Positions 1 through 10,676 of a stretch of DNA of 64,000 nt are shown here, piece by piece. A program made the translations under genes and the position numbers. The notes beneath the pieces were generated by a model. The model had not been told where the DNA came from, did not search any database, and worked only from the letters and a program-made list of their open reading frames with translations. The first letter of the stretch is position 1. Each line of letters opens with the position of its first letter. The stretch covers positions 114,905,314 to 114,969,313 of the forward strand of contig CM077160.1 of NCBI GenBank assembly GCA_039583875.1, given 5' to 3'. Source of the DNA: Platanthera guangdongensis (Eukaryota; Streptophyta; Magnoliopsida; Asparagales; Orchidaceae).

Positions 1-221
1 AACATGTACAGGGCTGAGCGGCTAGAAATAACGGAGACCGCACAGGCTGCGCGGTTAGACAGATGGGTTAACCGCTCGGCAACTCCAGCAGGATAAGAAC
101 AAGCCGTGATGGGAGACTGACAGATCGCCCGGTCTCCAAGCTCTTGAGTGAGACCGCCAGACCGCTCGGTCAACAAACGGCCAGACAAGACCGCAAGGCC
201 GCCCGGTCTAATACTTCAACA
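1..221 (-). repeat. 3' LTR of element A (partial)
   Basis: The segment matches 4899-5118 almost base for base and ends at CTTCAACA, the reverse complement of the LTR start TGTTGAAG. The purine tract GAGGGGGAG (minus strand) abuts it. The rest of this LTR is left of the window. Confidence 0.93.
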
Positions 222-232
222 CTCCCCCTCAA
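222..232 (-). other. Polypurine tract of element A
   Basis: On the minus strand TTGAGGGGGAG lies directly before the LTR start TGTTG, the expected position for plus-strand DNA priming. Confidence 0.8.
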
Positions 233-2129
233 GCTGGAGCATAGATATCAATCATGCCCAGCTTGTCACAAATGTGGAAGAGGGAAGTAGAGACCGGCTT
301 TGTGAACCTATCTGCCAATTCCTTGTCAGAGGTGACAAACGGAGTACAAATCTGTTTCTTCAAAATCTCTTCCCGAATGAAGTGGCAGTCAACCTCTATA
401 TGCTTTGTACTCTCATGGAAGACCGGATTTCTGGATATGTATATTGCGACCTTGTTGTCACAGAACATAGGAAGAGGATAGTCATAGACCTCTCCTAGGT
501 CGAGCATCAGAGCCCGCAACCACTTTAACTCACACGTGGTTGACGCCATACTCCGGTATTCGGCTTCTGCACTGGATTTGGAGACAACAGACTGTTTCTT
601 GCTCTTCCAACTCACAAGATTTCCTCCAACAAAAGTACAAAAACCTGATGTGGACTTACGATCGCCTTTATCATCCGCATAGCTTGAATCTGAGTAGGCC
701 TCAACCCTCAGATGACCATTCTTCTGAAAGATTAGCCCTTTGCCTAGTTCTGCTCTGACATACTCTAAAATCCTCAAGGCAGACTGAAGATGGCACCCCT
801 GGGAGCTTGCATAAGCTGACTGACCTTGCCTACAGCATAGGAGATGTCGGGTCTAGTCACTGTGAGATAGATGAGTTTGTCTACCAAACGTCTGTACCTC
901 GTGACATTAAATAGAAGAGGCGAGTCATCCGTCCACGTTTTGTCTTCTCCAATAGCCATGGAAAACCGAGCCGGTTTGGCACCTGTCAATCCTGCTTCTT
1001 GTAGAAGATCAAGGGCATACTTCCGTTGGGAGAGAACCAACGAGTCAAGTTTCCGAGAAATTTCTATCCCCAAAAAGTATTTCGGGGAGCCCATATCCTT
1101 CGTGACCAAGTGTTGACGGAGGTGCTTCTTCGTCAAGTCCACCCCATCTTGGTCATCGCCAGTAAGAAGAATATCATCCACATATACTGCCAAAACTAGC
1201 AGTCACGAGGCCGTTTTGCGAATGAATAAGGAGTGATCGGCCGAACTCCTTGTAAAGCCGATGGTAGCCACAATACCACTAAATTGGTCGAACCATGCCC
1301 GAGGGCTCTGCTTTAGGCCATAAATGGCTTTCTTCAAACGACATACGTGTGTCTCCCCCTGAGCAACATACCCAGGAGGTTGCTCCATGTAGACGTCCTC
1401 CTGAAGATCACCATAGAGAAAGGCATTCTTGACATCAAGCTGGGAAATAGCCCAATCCCGGTTAACAGCCACAGAGAGAAGAACCCGGATGGTGCTGAGG
1501 CGAGCAACCGGAGAAAAGGTGTCAAAGTAATCAACTCCGTAAGTCTGAGTGAAGCCTTTGGCCACCAGCCGGGCCTTGTAGCGATCCACAGTGCCGTCGG
1601 GGCGAAATTTCACAACAAAGACCCAGCGACAGCCAACCACATCAGTGCCCACGGGAGGAGGAACAAGGGTCCAGGTACCCCTTTCAGTAAGAGTAGCCAT
1701 CTCTTCATCCATGACAGACTTCCAATGAGGGATAACAAGAGCCTCCTGGTAGGTGCGGGGAGTAGAAGTAGCGGAGATAGACAAGGCAAAACACCTGCGA
1801 GAAGGAGAAAGCCGATCATAGGAAACAACTGTTGCAAGCGGGTGTTGAGTACACGCCCGCACCCCTTTGCGAAGAGCAATGGGAAGATCCAGGTCGACGG
1901 GTGCGTCAGCAACCGGAGCTTCCGTGGCGGAGAAGGCTGGCCCGGTACTAGAGAGACGGCGCCGGAGAAGAGGGAGGAGGGGTGGGTGGGGAGACGGACA
2001 GGGAAGGAGACGGTGGAGGAGAGGACGGAAGGGGGGAGATGTCGAGAGGCGTGGAGGGAATGGAGAGAGGCGGTGGAGAAGTAGAGACATCTGGAGGAAG
2101 AGAGGAGGTAGGAGAGAAGTAGGAAGCAT
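229..2129 (-). pseudogene. Copia reverse transcriptase and RNase H of element A (disrupted)
   Basis: This is the C-terminal half of copia Pol. The RT begins after a Ser/Pro-rich linker at about 1750 and carries [12 protein letters not shown] and [12 protein letters not shown]. The active-site YVDD is at about 1180. RNase H follows, with DSSYADD, SSAEAEYRS and a final FTKPV region near 280. Three reading blocks are needed: an in-frame TGA sits at 1203-1205 just before YVDD, and a 1-nt shift in a G run near 780 moves RNase H into another frame. The gene is therefore nearly complete but not translatable as one polyprotein. The motifs are copia-type and differ from the Sirevirus-type copies elsewhere in the window. 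Confidence 0.9.
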
Positions 2130-3402
2130 TCTCGAAAAATGTCACATCCACGGAGACAAATTGCTTGCGGAGAAGGGGGTCAAAACAACAATAGCCTTTT
2201 TGAGTGGTAGAGTACCCCAAAAAGACACACTTGGTGGAACGGGGGGAAAGCTTGTCGCGGGTGGAGGAGGGAGCGTGAATGAAAGCCGTACAGCCAAAGG
2301 CACGAAGAGGGAGAGGAAAAGGTTCCTTACGGGGGTAGAGAAGGGAGAAGGGGGTCTGGCCATGGAGAACCATGGAGGGAAGACGATTGATGAGATATCA
2401 GGCGAGGAGCACAGCGTATCCCCTGTAGGAGTGAGGCACTTGCATCTGCGTCATGAGAGTACGAGCAACATCAAGGAGGTGACGATTTTTACGCTCAGCC
2501 ACCCCATTCTGCTGGGAGGTGTAAACACACCTGGTTTGATGAAGAAGACCATGTTGTTGAAAGAAGGAGGAGAACTAATGATTAAGATATTCCTTAGCAT
2601 TATCAGAGCGTAAAACTTTAATAGAAATGTCAAACTGATTCTTAATCATAAAATAAAATGATTTCCAAACAGAAAAGAGTTCAGAGCGATCTTTTAAGAG
2701 ATACACCCAAGTACATCGTGAAAAATCATCTATAAAAGTGACAAAATATGAACTACCCCGACCAACTGTGAGGGTGGGAGCAGGACCCCAAACATCAGAA
2801 TGAATGAGATCAAACAGGTGAGAGGAGCCACGACCTTGCTTCGGTGGGAAGGAGGAGCAATGATGTTTGTCAAGCTGACACGCATCACAGTTGAGCGGAG
2901 GACTGGTCGGAGGTAAGTGGGGCAGAAGCTGTCGAAGAATCCGCGGAGGAGGATGTCCAAGGCGAAGATGCCATTGAAGCAGATCTGTAGAGGAGGAGTA
3001 GGCGGACAGAGCAGAAACGTCGTCGAGGAAATAGAGGCCACCGCTCTCAGTCCTAGTAGCAATCGTCCGATGGGTCCTCGGGTCCTAAAAAGAATAAGAA
3101 TGGGTAGTGAATAAGACAGAGCACTGTAGTTGTCGGCATAAAGTGGTAACAGATAATAAATTGCACGGGAACTTCGGGACATAGAGAGTGTCCTTTAAGT
3201 GAAGTGACGGGGTGACTTGAACCATGCCCGTCCCGAGCACCGGGGACGGTGAACCATCCGCCACACGAACCGAGGGTAGGCGGTCATGCGTTTCAAGGAG
3301 AGAGAAGCAATGAGGGTTGCTAGTCATATGATTTGTAGCACTCGAGTCAATTAGCCATTTACCTTGGGTAACAACGTGAGTACTACCTGAAGTCGTGGCC
3401 AT
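1948..3402 (-). pseudogene. Copia protease and integrase of element A (disrupted)
   Basis: At 3345-3370 the protease motif reads WLIDSSATNHM, so the usual D-S-G-A is D-S-S-A. The integrase core follows through 2140-3000: IDDFSR, RSDNAKEY and [10 protein letters not shown] keep the D, D and E residues. An in-frame TGA interrupts the run just after the glutamate motif at about 2398-2400, and the blocks lie in more than one frame. Downstream, to about 1948, lies the Pro/Ser-rich integrase-RT linker. The family normally excises and integrates the cDNA; this copy looks inactive. Confidence 0.85.
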
Positions 3403-3565
3403 AGAGGCAGAACGCCGGGAGGAGGCAGAGGTCGAGGAAGGAGCATCACCAAAAGGGCGAAGACGAGGATGTTTCTGCCAGTAGCGGTCAATAGAGTGGC
3501 CGGTACAACCACAATAAGAGCAGAGGAACTTGGACTAACCACGCCCGCCGGAGTGGCTGCGGCCA

Positions 3566-4279
3566 CTAGGACCCCCCCCCACTGAGCCTGGTGAGCATAG
3601 GAGTCCTGGGAAGGGGGGAGGCCAACAGAGGACGTTGGAGCAGTGAAGTAACAGTGGCAATGCGAGCCGCAGTGGCATCCAAAGTAGGAGATTTCGCCTC
3701 ACCCAAGATCTGCTGGAGGATCATATCATAGGAATCGGGAAGACGGAGAAGATAACAAACAACCAGGAGTTCCTGGAAGTGTTTATGCTGGTCAGCCAAG
3801 TCCGCGGAGAAGGGACGATTCTGGAGGATCTCGGCGCCAAGAGCCTGAACTTGCTGGTAAGCCGCAGCAGGAGACATGGAGGGGCGGGCAAAGAGGTTCG
3901 CATACAGAGTATAAATGCGGGACGTCAGGCCCCCCTTCGAATATAGAGCAGCAAGGTGAAGCCATGCGGCCTTGACCGTCTTATCATGGCGAATGACGGG
4001 AAGGCACTCATCAGAGAGGCTGTTGGCGAGCCAAGTGCGGACAAGGGCATCACTCGCATCCCAGTCATCAAATTCAGGCGAGGTACGAGGAGGTGGGTCA
4101 TCGGTGAGGTGGTGACGCTTGCGCTGAGAGCGAAGAAGAAAGGTGAAAGAAATGCTCCAATTGGGTTAGTTGGAGCCAACAAGCTTAGAAAGCGTACCAA
4201 GGTTGCCCAAAGGAGTAGGTGGAGGAGGAGCTGCAGGAGTGGTGGAGATAAAGGGGGTGGTGAGACCGGAAGTAGTCAT
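3566..4279 (-). pseudogene. Copia gag of element A (disrupted)
   Basis: Gag probably starts at the ATG read from 4279 (MTTSGLTTPF), matching the gag start of A2. A TAA at 4166-4168 interrupts it after about 37 residues; beyond that the frame is open to 3566. There it is lost at a run of nine C. The zinc knuckle lies past the shift, at about 3480-3535, and reads CSYCGCTGHSIDRYW: the final cysteine of CX2CX4HX4C is tyrosine here but cysteine in A2. Both the stop and the knuckle change would impair capsid formation and RNA binding. Confidence 0.82.
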
Positions 4280-4732
4280 AGGAAACCGCGCGAGAAGAAG
4301 AGAAGCCGCGGGGAGAGGAAAAATAAGAGCAACCCGCGCGAACCCGCAACGGTTTAGAGGGAAGAAGCCGCGCAAATACTAGCGGCCAGGAAGCAGACCA
4401 AGGCATAGCGGGGATGAGCTCGCGCGTACTGAAAAGTCTGAGCGAACAGAAGAGAAGAGGAAGCAATAAGCAGCGGCGACAACAACAAGTCGCAAGATGG
4501 GCGAACAGAAACAGGCCGCACAGCTAGGGGAAAACAGGCGGCTAGAAGGAAACAGGTCGCTGTGACAACTAAACAGGTCGCGGCGACGAAGAGCAGCTAG
4601 AGAAAAGAAGCAACAAGCCGCGTGAACAGTGCAGCAGGCAGAAGAGAAGGCAAGCCACGAAGACAGGTCGCGTGAAGCAGAAACAAGCCGAGAGAATCAG
4701 AGAGCGCACACAGTCAGGAGTAAAAGACCGTG

Positions 4733-4745
4733 TGCTCTGATACCA
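4733..4745 (-). other. Primer binding site of element A
   Basis: Minus strand TGGTATCAGAGCA immediately follows the 5' LTR end. It matches the 3' end of plant initiator methionine tRNA, the usual copia primer. Confidence 0.88.
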
Positions 4746-5118
4746 TGTTAAAAGTAGCGAACATGCAACAACAAACGGATAGAGTTTTGAATAATTGAAA
4801 TTTTATTATCCAAAAAAGATATCATTTACAAAGGTATGACCTCCCTTTTATAGAATGGAGGAGATATGAGAGAGTATAAACAAACAATATGGGACTAAAC
4901 ATGTACAGCGCTGAGCGACTAGAAATAACGGAGACCGCACAGGCCGCGCGGTTAGACAGATGGGTTAACCGCTCGGCAACTCCAGCAGGATAAGAACAAG
5001 CCGTGATGGGAGACCGACAGACCGCCCGGTCTCCAAGCTCCTGAGTGAGACTGCCAGACCGCTCGGTCAACAAACTGCCTGACAAGACAGCAAGGCCGGC
5101 CGGTCTAATACTTCAACA
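4746..5118 (-). repeat. 5' LTR of element A
   Basis: A 373-bp LTR, TGTTGAAG...TTAACA on the minus strand. A TATA box (TTCTATAAAAGG, minus strand) lies at about 4847-4856, shared in position and context with both LTRs of A2. Confidence 0.92.
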
Positions 5119-6071
5119 CTATGAAAAAGAAGGAGAGCTTCAAATGCTCAAGTAGAGAATCGTTACACGAGAATTCTTCCTTGGCGCCATGGAAATGTAC
5201 GCGGATGTAAATCACCGCAATCTCCTTGCCTTCGTAGATCCGAAGTCGGCTCGCGATTTGGAGCTCTGAAACTCCTCCAACGACTGGATCTAGACTCCTT
5301 CCTCTTTTGCTCTCCCCTCTCTCTAAGATTTAGACAGAGAACCACACAGAAGAATAAGGGTTTTGAAACCCTGTACTCGGGTATAGCCCCACCGGGAAAT
5401 AACCACAGTCCTTAGATCCCACAAAAGGGATGCATGGATACGATCCAGGTCCAACCTGGACAAATGGGTTTAAACACCGCACGAATAAACAACAGGAGCA
5501 GGACACGTCCGCGTCAAAATAGTGTCAGAATAATTACTCAACTCACGCCAAAACCCGTATGTCGATACTTTGCGTCGACAGGGCCAAACACGCCACAATC
5601 GCCCAGCGCTCGACGATTGTCGTGCCAAGATCGCTGAACGCTCCCAAATCATCGATCGCCGCCAGATCGTCGATCGCTGATCGCTGGCCTAATCGAACGG
5701 TCATGACACGCCCGTGACAACCAGTCTTGAACTCTGCTCGACGATCGTCGAACCAAAATCGTTGAATGGAGACTTTGACTAAATCGTCGAATGGAGACTT
5801 TGACTAAATCGTCGAACGGAGACTTTGACTAAATCGTCGAACGGATACTTTGGATAAATCATCGAACCCCTCTCGACACGCCTTGGGACACGCTCATGTC
5901 CCAGGCCGTGTTCTCTGCTCGAAGATCGTCGAACCAAAATCATCGAACACACGACCAAATCGTCGAACTAGCTCGACATGCCCTGGGACATGCCCGTGTT
6001 CCAGGCCGTGTGCCCCCTGCCAAATTCCAAATTTGGCCTGAAACGTCACTCGTCGCCCTTTTGAGTTTCAG
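5119..6071 (-). repeat. LTR-like fragment X
   Basis: No protein homology is visible. Read on the minus strand, the segment begins TGAAACTC at 6071, has its CGTCGAAC-type repeats in the first third where U3 repeats lie in the other LTRs, and at about 5190 reads CCA followed by TGGCGCC, a common gypsy primer-site sequence. I infer the 5' LTR and leader of a gypsy-like element inserted into C at 6072 and then interrupted by A at 5119. The other end and its TSD are not in the window. A CACGGCCTGGGACATG-type motif recurs at about 5880-5920 and 5975-6015. Confidence 0.5.
5757..5862. repeat. 25-bp tandem repeat in fragment X
   Basis: About four copies of a 25-bp unit of the type AAATCGTCGAACGGAGACTT plus TGACT, the later ones diverged. 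It carries the same TCGTCGAA core as the U3 arrays of the other LTRs. Confidence 0.8.
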
Positions 6072-7350
6072 GGCATTATACTATCAGGCACTCGTAGTAG
6101 GAACATATTTGTTTAAATTTCATTTGCATAGACTCTTCTACACCAATATGCTTTTTGGCTAAAGATAGTGCATCTCTTGATGACCAATGGAACAAGATAC
6201 TAGAACATATTAATTTCAAAATTATTAATAAATTATTTTCACTTAATTTAGTACGTGATGCCCCAAATGTCAAGTGTACTAAAGATAGACCTTATCACGT
6301 CTGTGTATAAGACAAGCAAACAAGGGCTACCTTTAAAAGCATTATTGGCAAAGACTCTAATAGATGCTTACATCTACTTCAAATGGACCTGTTCGGTCCA
6401 CTACAATTTAGAAGTTTGGGAGAAAACGATTATACATTGGTTATTGTTGATGATTACACGCGCTTTTCATGGGTGTTCTTTCTAAAACACAAGTCAGATA
6501 CCTTTGACATCTTTACTAATTTTGTCTAGCAGGTCCAGAATGAATACAACTGTTCTGTAGTCAAAATCAGAAGTGACAATGGAATATAGTTCAAGTATGG
6601 GGCCATGACAAAATTTTGTGAAAGCTTAGGTATCTTTCATGAGTTTTCCTCTCCTCGTACTCCTCAACAGAACAGAGTAGCTGAGAGAAGGAATAGAACA
6701 CTCATAGAGGCCTACAGGACCATGTTGACTGATGCCTCACTACCGGGATACTTCTGGGCTGAAGTCGTCAACACTGCATGCCACGTAAAAAATCAAGCAC
6801 TCATAAACAAGAACCATAATAAGACACCTTACGAACTTCTAAAAGGCAGGAAACCGACTGTTTCATATTTTAGAATCTTTGGTTGTAAGTGCTTCTTCCT
6901 TAACAATGGCAAGTATCACACAACCAAATTTAGCGAAAAGAGTTTTGAATGTATTTTTGTAGGGTATAGTAGTCATAGTAAGACATATATGATATTTAAT
7001 AGAAAAACTCTGGTGGTTGAAGAATCTATCCATGTTGTATTTGATGAGACGAGCTTGCTGCAAGGCAACTCTTCTAGTGTGTTCATCGAAGATACATGTT
7101 CAAAGCTGAAAGAATTAAACTTGTATGAGCCAACTGAAGAAAAAGGTGAAAAGTAAATCAAGATCACAACTCCAACCCCAATTGGAGAGTCTGATGATCA
7201 ATATGAAGAGACCATTCAAGTTGATGAAGTCACTCCTGTGGTTGAATAAGCTCCAAATGCAATGAACTTAGAGCTCAGAAACTTGAAGGATCACCCAATG
7301 GACCAAATCATAGGAGATCCCCATGATGGTCTCAGAACTCGTAGATGTAC
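6072..7350 (+). pseudogene. Integrase remnant of element C
   Basis: The DNA aligns with pol of E and G from just before the GAG-pre-integrase region. The best stretch is 6605-7156, with [25 protein letters not shown] (carrying the catalytic glutamate) and [12 protein letters not shown]. Before it the frame breaks repeatedly; the second aspartate region reads KIRSDNG followed by a stop. The segment ends at the integrase-RT linker (DGLRTRR) where a SINE begins. Nearly all of RT is absent. Confidence 0.85.
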
Positions 7351-7630
7351 TGTAACGACCCGACCCTTTAGACCAAGCATCGCTGGCCTACCAGCAACCC
7401 GTGTTTATAGCTAAGAGGCCCACCACACCCTTCATGGTCCGGTGGCTCTTCTCACCCCACGACACTACTGGTAGTAGGCCTAAGCATCAAGGACTGCATG
7501 CACAATGCACCCCAACCAAATCTCCGCGCCTGTTTATCAGCAGCAGTAGATTGTTGCCATGGGGTCTCAAACCCGCAATCTTGATAAGAGAGTCTTAATA
7601 CCACTCCTCATCACCAACTGAGTTGTAGCT
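7351..7630 (-). mobile_element. tRNA-derived SINE at a deletion in element C
   Basis: On the minus strand the segment starts with a tRNA-like head. An A-box-like CAACTCAGTTGG lies at 7614-7625 and a B-box-like GGGTTTGAGACCCC at 7561-7574, about 39 nt apart, as in tRNA genes. A unique body follows, ending ...GGTCGGGTCGTTACA at 7351. RNA polymerase III would transcribe it leftwards. No target duplication is visible. The flanks are non-adjacent parts of pol (integrase linker and RNase H), so the SINE sits exactly where RT is missing. I do not recognise the SINE family. Confidence 0.6.
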
Positions 7631-7906
7631 CGAAGATTACAACCTGCAAGTCCAAAACATTCCTTTATTTTGCGACTCATCCAGTGCGATTGTAATAGCC
7701 AATAATACAGTCTCTCACAGCCAGACAAAGAATATAGAGCTGCGATACCATTTCATCCAGGATAATGTGGAGCATGGGGACATAGATCTACAATATGACC
7801 CAACAGATAGGCAAATTGCAGATATTTTCACGAAGCCGCTGGACGAGGCCAAGTTCTTGTTTTTCAAAACAGAACTTGGCATGCTCAACAAGGATGAAGG
7901 AGAATG
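7626..7906 (+). pseudogene. RNase H remnant of element C
   Basis: The segment encodes the end of Sirevirus-type RNase H, CDSSSAIVIANN through ADIFTKPLDEAKF to a TGA at 7904-7906. It matches the last 80 or so residues of element E Pol closely. Only the C-terminal part of the domain remains; the catalytic N-terminal part went with the RT deletion. Confidence 0.85.
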
Positions 7907-7971
7907 AAGACAAAGGCAACAAGCAAGATCAAGATCTATTTTTAATTCAAAAATCAGAAAATTTTAAATTT

Positions 7972-8225
7972 TGGACTTCACTTCTCGAGTACAAGTATTC
8001 TACTCGAGAACAACAAAATTCCTCTCGAGAACAGAAAAATCATTTCTCGAGTACACGGAAACTATTTCTCGAGAAGAAGTGTTCTACTCGAGAAAAACTT
8101 ATCTCTACTCGAGAACAAGGTGTATTCTCTCGAGAACAAGACTTATTTCTACTCGAGACAAAGGCTTATTATACTCGAGTTCTACTGGATTTCTTCTGGA
8201 GAATAACTTATCCTCTCGAGAAATG
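7972..8225 (+). promoter_or_regulatory. CTCGAG palindrome array upstream of the third ORF of C
   Basis: About a dozen copies of CTCGAG, mostly in contexts such as TCTCGAGAAC or TACTCGAGAA, lie within 250 bp. The same palindrome fills U3 of the LTR of C at 26265-26862. A TATA-like box follows about 110 bp downstream and the ORF start about 150 bp after that. I infer an internal promoter built of U3-type repeats. Confidence 0.65.
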
Positions 8226-8337
8226 TGGTGTCATTTTCTTCTTCCAGGTCAAAATTTCATATCGGCACACAGGCGCTTAGCTGCCTTTTTCCAGGTATTT
8301 TTAATGCATATTAATATGTTTAATCATCATAATTAGC

Positions 8338-8352
8338 GATAAATATAAATAG
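8338..8352 (+). promoter_or_regulatory. TATA-like box before the third ORF of C
   Basis: GATAAATATAAATAG lies 138 nt before the ATG at 8490, downstream of the palindrome array. The leader contains a CT-rich stretch typical of plant 5' leaders. Confidence 0.55.
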
Positions 8353-8489
8353 AAATAAGTCCAAGAGATTTGTAGTCTCGAATTCAAAACCCTTCTCAAA
8401 AAAAGTCGCTTCATCTTCCCCATCTCCGTCGTCTGCCACAGATCGATTTTCTGATTCACCGACCAACCTAGATCATTTTCTCTACATCA

Positions 8490-9977
8490 ATGGCTTCTTC
8501 CTCAAAGCTAGGGATCGGGAGTGAACTCTCCTTTACCGGGATTGCAGAAATATCAGACGATTTCAGAAATGTTCTTCTTCTGCTAGACACAGTCGGGCTG
8601 TTATTTATTCTTGAGCATCCTTGCAGAATTTTAACCTCTGAAGTAGAAGAGTTCATCCAGAACGCCAAGGTTAAGAGAAATGGCAAGTTAATCATGTCAA
8701 ACGTTCAAAATATTAAGGTTAAGATGTCTGCTCTATCTATTTCTCAGTTTCTCCAACTTCTAGTTATAGATATGGAAGATGATTTAATAGGCAATGATTA
8801 TTAGAGAGCCTATAGCTTCTGTGGTATCCCTCAAACCTCTAAAACTATCAGGAGGCAGTATATGAATGCTGAAAGCAAATTATTGGCTGATATCCTATGA
8901 AAAGTCCTTCTGTGTAAGACTAGTTTCATAAGATACATTACACCAGAATTCTTTGATTACATGACAGCTATTATATGTAGAAAGAAATTTCAGTGGGGAA
9001 TGATGATGTTTGAAAAGATAAAGGCATGCAGTAAGAGCCCCAATTATGGAAGGATAATTTCTCCGTATCTAAATCAGATGAATCCAACTATTTTTTCCCA
9101 TGAAAAAGGGCACAACCCTTCACCACATGAAGAAGGTGTCAATTACCTCCATCCAGAGATGGGAGGTCAAGTTAAAGAAGTCAGATACGCCTCCAAAGGG
9201 CATAAAAGAAGTGGAAAGGACCCCATCTCCTCCTTCACATCAAATAACTGATTCAGTTATTGAGGGGGAGCCTGCACCATCTTCCTCAGCTCCTCCAGTT
9301 ACTCCTGCTACTGCTGTAAATTTATTTTCAGAAGAAATTCCCACTACTACTGTACCTTCTATTCCACCTACTGCTACATATGTTCCAACTACCTCAGTTA
9401 CTGTTGTTGCTGCCTCTTCCTCCCTGCTGCAAACAGACTCAGAAATTCCTGTTGTTGAAGAAATTCCAGATGCTGAAAATCTTACAGATGCCCAGACTCA
9501 AGCTGAGATTCTATCTACTGAAGAAGACATCAACAAGATGATTGAGGAACTTACTTCCAAAGAAGCTCCTTTTCATATCCCTGAAGATCATCCTCCATCT
9601 ACAACAACTTCTCCCAAGTCTCCAACACAACCAGAAAAATATCCAAGTCCTGAACAGTCTCTAGCAAATCAAGAATCCTCTCCTCTAGCTAATAAATCTC
9701 CAGTTCCTGAACCTGAAAAATATCCTACAGATGTACAAGATGACGAAGTAGTGTCAATCCGTGACTCAGATAAAGAAATTCCAGTTGAAGTTGCTGAATA
9801 AAGACTTCCCAGTCTTCATTTTCAAATCCCAACCATTCTGCCAACTATCAATGAAGATGAAACCAACACAGTCCAAAGAAGGCAAGCTTCCACTACTACT
9901 GTTTTAATTGAATAAATACTTCAATGGACTGTTCCTGCTCAGCCACTTCCATCTCCTCAAAAAAGGTCTTCCTTGAA
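8490..9977 (+). pseudogene. Third ORF of element C, N-terminal part
   Basis: ATG at 8490 opens a protein with an alpha-helical N-terminal region (motifs ILEHPCRILTSEVEEF and ITPEFFDYMTAII) related to the third ORFs of D (48732) and F (57311). A TAG at about 8803 and a TGA near 8900 break it. From 9100 a 233-residue stretch rich in Pro, Ser, Thr and Glu is open to 9801, then stops appear. Gypsy element B interrupts it at 9977. It may belong to the 'putative plant transposon protein' group (Pfam PF20167), judged from the related D copy. Its role is unknown; it sits where Sireviruses can carry an env-like ORF but shows no signal peptide or membrane span. Confidence 0.65.
9973..9977. other. Left TSD of element B (TTGAA)
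   Basis: TTGAA here is repeated at 24615-24619 on the other side of element B: a perfect 5-bp target duplication. Confidence 0.93.
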
Positions 9978-10661
9978 TGTTGGAACCAGCTTTTTGATCC
10001 CTCCTAGAGTTCGAAACAGGATGCAGCCCACACGTACTCTCCCTGCGCTATCGTCCTGACGAGAGTCAGTGACCTGAAGACAGACCGAGGGGGTTCAGCT
10101 TGGAGGTCCCGCCTCTTACCCGGAAGAACTGAGAGTCTTCCCCTCCCTAGCCAGTGATGAGCTAGGTGCCTGTGAAGAAAATAGTGGGAAGGTTCAACAA
10201 CCTTTTCTCAGGCACCTTATCGGTCTATTTATAGGTTTCTGAATCTGTTCTTCAAATATCACTTCCAAACCATCTCGAAATGACCAAAACACCCTGGACC
10301 GGGTCTGCTAATAGCCCAACTCCACAGTTCTGGAGAGTTATACGCAGGCCCCCAGGGTTAAAATGTAAAACTATCTGGGGACCAAAGGTAAAATCCCCCT
10401 TATAGGTAAAAAGATGAAAACCGTCTTCCTTCCTGCGGCGAGTGGGGAGGTACCCGCTAATCTTTTTAGAGGATCTCGCCTGTGGGCTACTCGCTCGCGC
10501 CCGAAGGTCTCGTCTAGCGAGATCTCGCCTAGCGAGATCTTGCCTAGTGAGATCTCTCCTAGCTTAACGAGATCTCACCTCATAACCGGTCTCGCCTTAT
10601 CTTGCGAGCTGTCCCTTCTTCCCTTGCTTTGTTGGCCTACTCGCGAGCACAAGGTTGTACA
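9978..10661 (-). repeat. 3' LTR of element B
   Basis: 684 bp, bounded by TGTTGGAACC and GTTGTACA (plus strand). A TATA box (CTATAAATAG, minus strand) lies at 10225-10234. Near its U3 start, 10511-10575 holds repeated palindromes of the type GCGAGATCTCGC. The same elements occur in the 5' LTR. Confidence 0.95.
10511..10575. repeat. GCGAGATCTCGC palindrome repeats in U3 of element B
   Basis: Four to five degenerate copies of a unit like CTAGCGAGATCTCGC, each centred on AGATCT, about 90-150 bp from the LTR start. The 5' LTR copy (about 24463-24528) keeps more perfect palindromes. Confidence 0.75.
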
Positions 10662-10676
10662 CAATCCCCGCTCTTT
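10662..10676 (-). other. Polypurine tract of element B
   Basis: Minus strand AAAGAGCGGGGATTG lies directly before the 3' LTR start TGTACAACC. Confidence 0.65.

Larger units (their letters stand above)
1..5118 (-). mobile_element. Ty1/copia element A (left end outside window)
   Basis: Minus-strand copia element: 5' LTR 4746-5118, primer site 4733-4745, gag, protease, integrase, RT and RNase H in copia order, a polypurine tract at 222-232, and a 3' LTR of which only 1-221 is in the window. The 220 bp of LTR that can be compared differ at about 11 positions by eye (about 5%). The coding region keeps most motifs but has several stops and frameshifts. The right flank (5119-5123) is CTATG; its partner lies outside the window. 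Element A2 (30183-35529) belongs to the same broader family, sharing the LTR core around the TATA box and the gag and pol layout. Confidence 0.93.
6072..9977 (+). mobile_element. Sirevirus-type copia element C, left part
   Basis: Remnant of a plus-strand element whose 5' half is missing or outside the window. It holds an integrase fragment, a SINE at a deletion, an RNase H fragment, a palindrome array, a TATA-like box and the first part of a long third ORF. It stops at the TSD TTGAA (9973-9977) where gypsy element B inserted and resumes at 24615. Its base composition is AT-rich, unlike GC-rich element B. Confidence 0.85.

Noticed and set aside
1347..2613. Plus-strand ORFs of about 245 residues opposite pol of element A
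   Set aside because: Shadows of the RT and integrase coding strand, basic low-complexity composition and no promoter.
7561..7625. Functional tRNA gene
   Set aside because: A- and B-box-like sequences are present, but no acceptor stem or anticodon arm folds are evident and a long non-tRNA body follows: SINE.
9978..10661. Independent gene at 10414-10839 (shared ORF also at 24367)
   Set aside because: The ORF lies mostly in the LTR of B and is present in both LTRs; part of the apparent protein is the AGATCT repeat.
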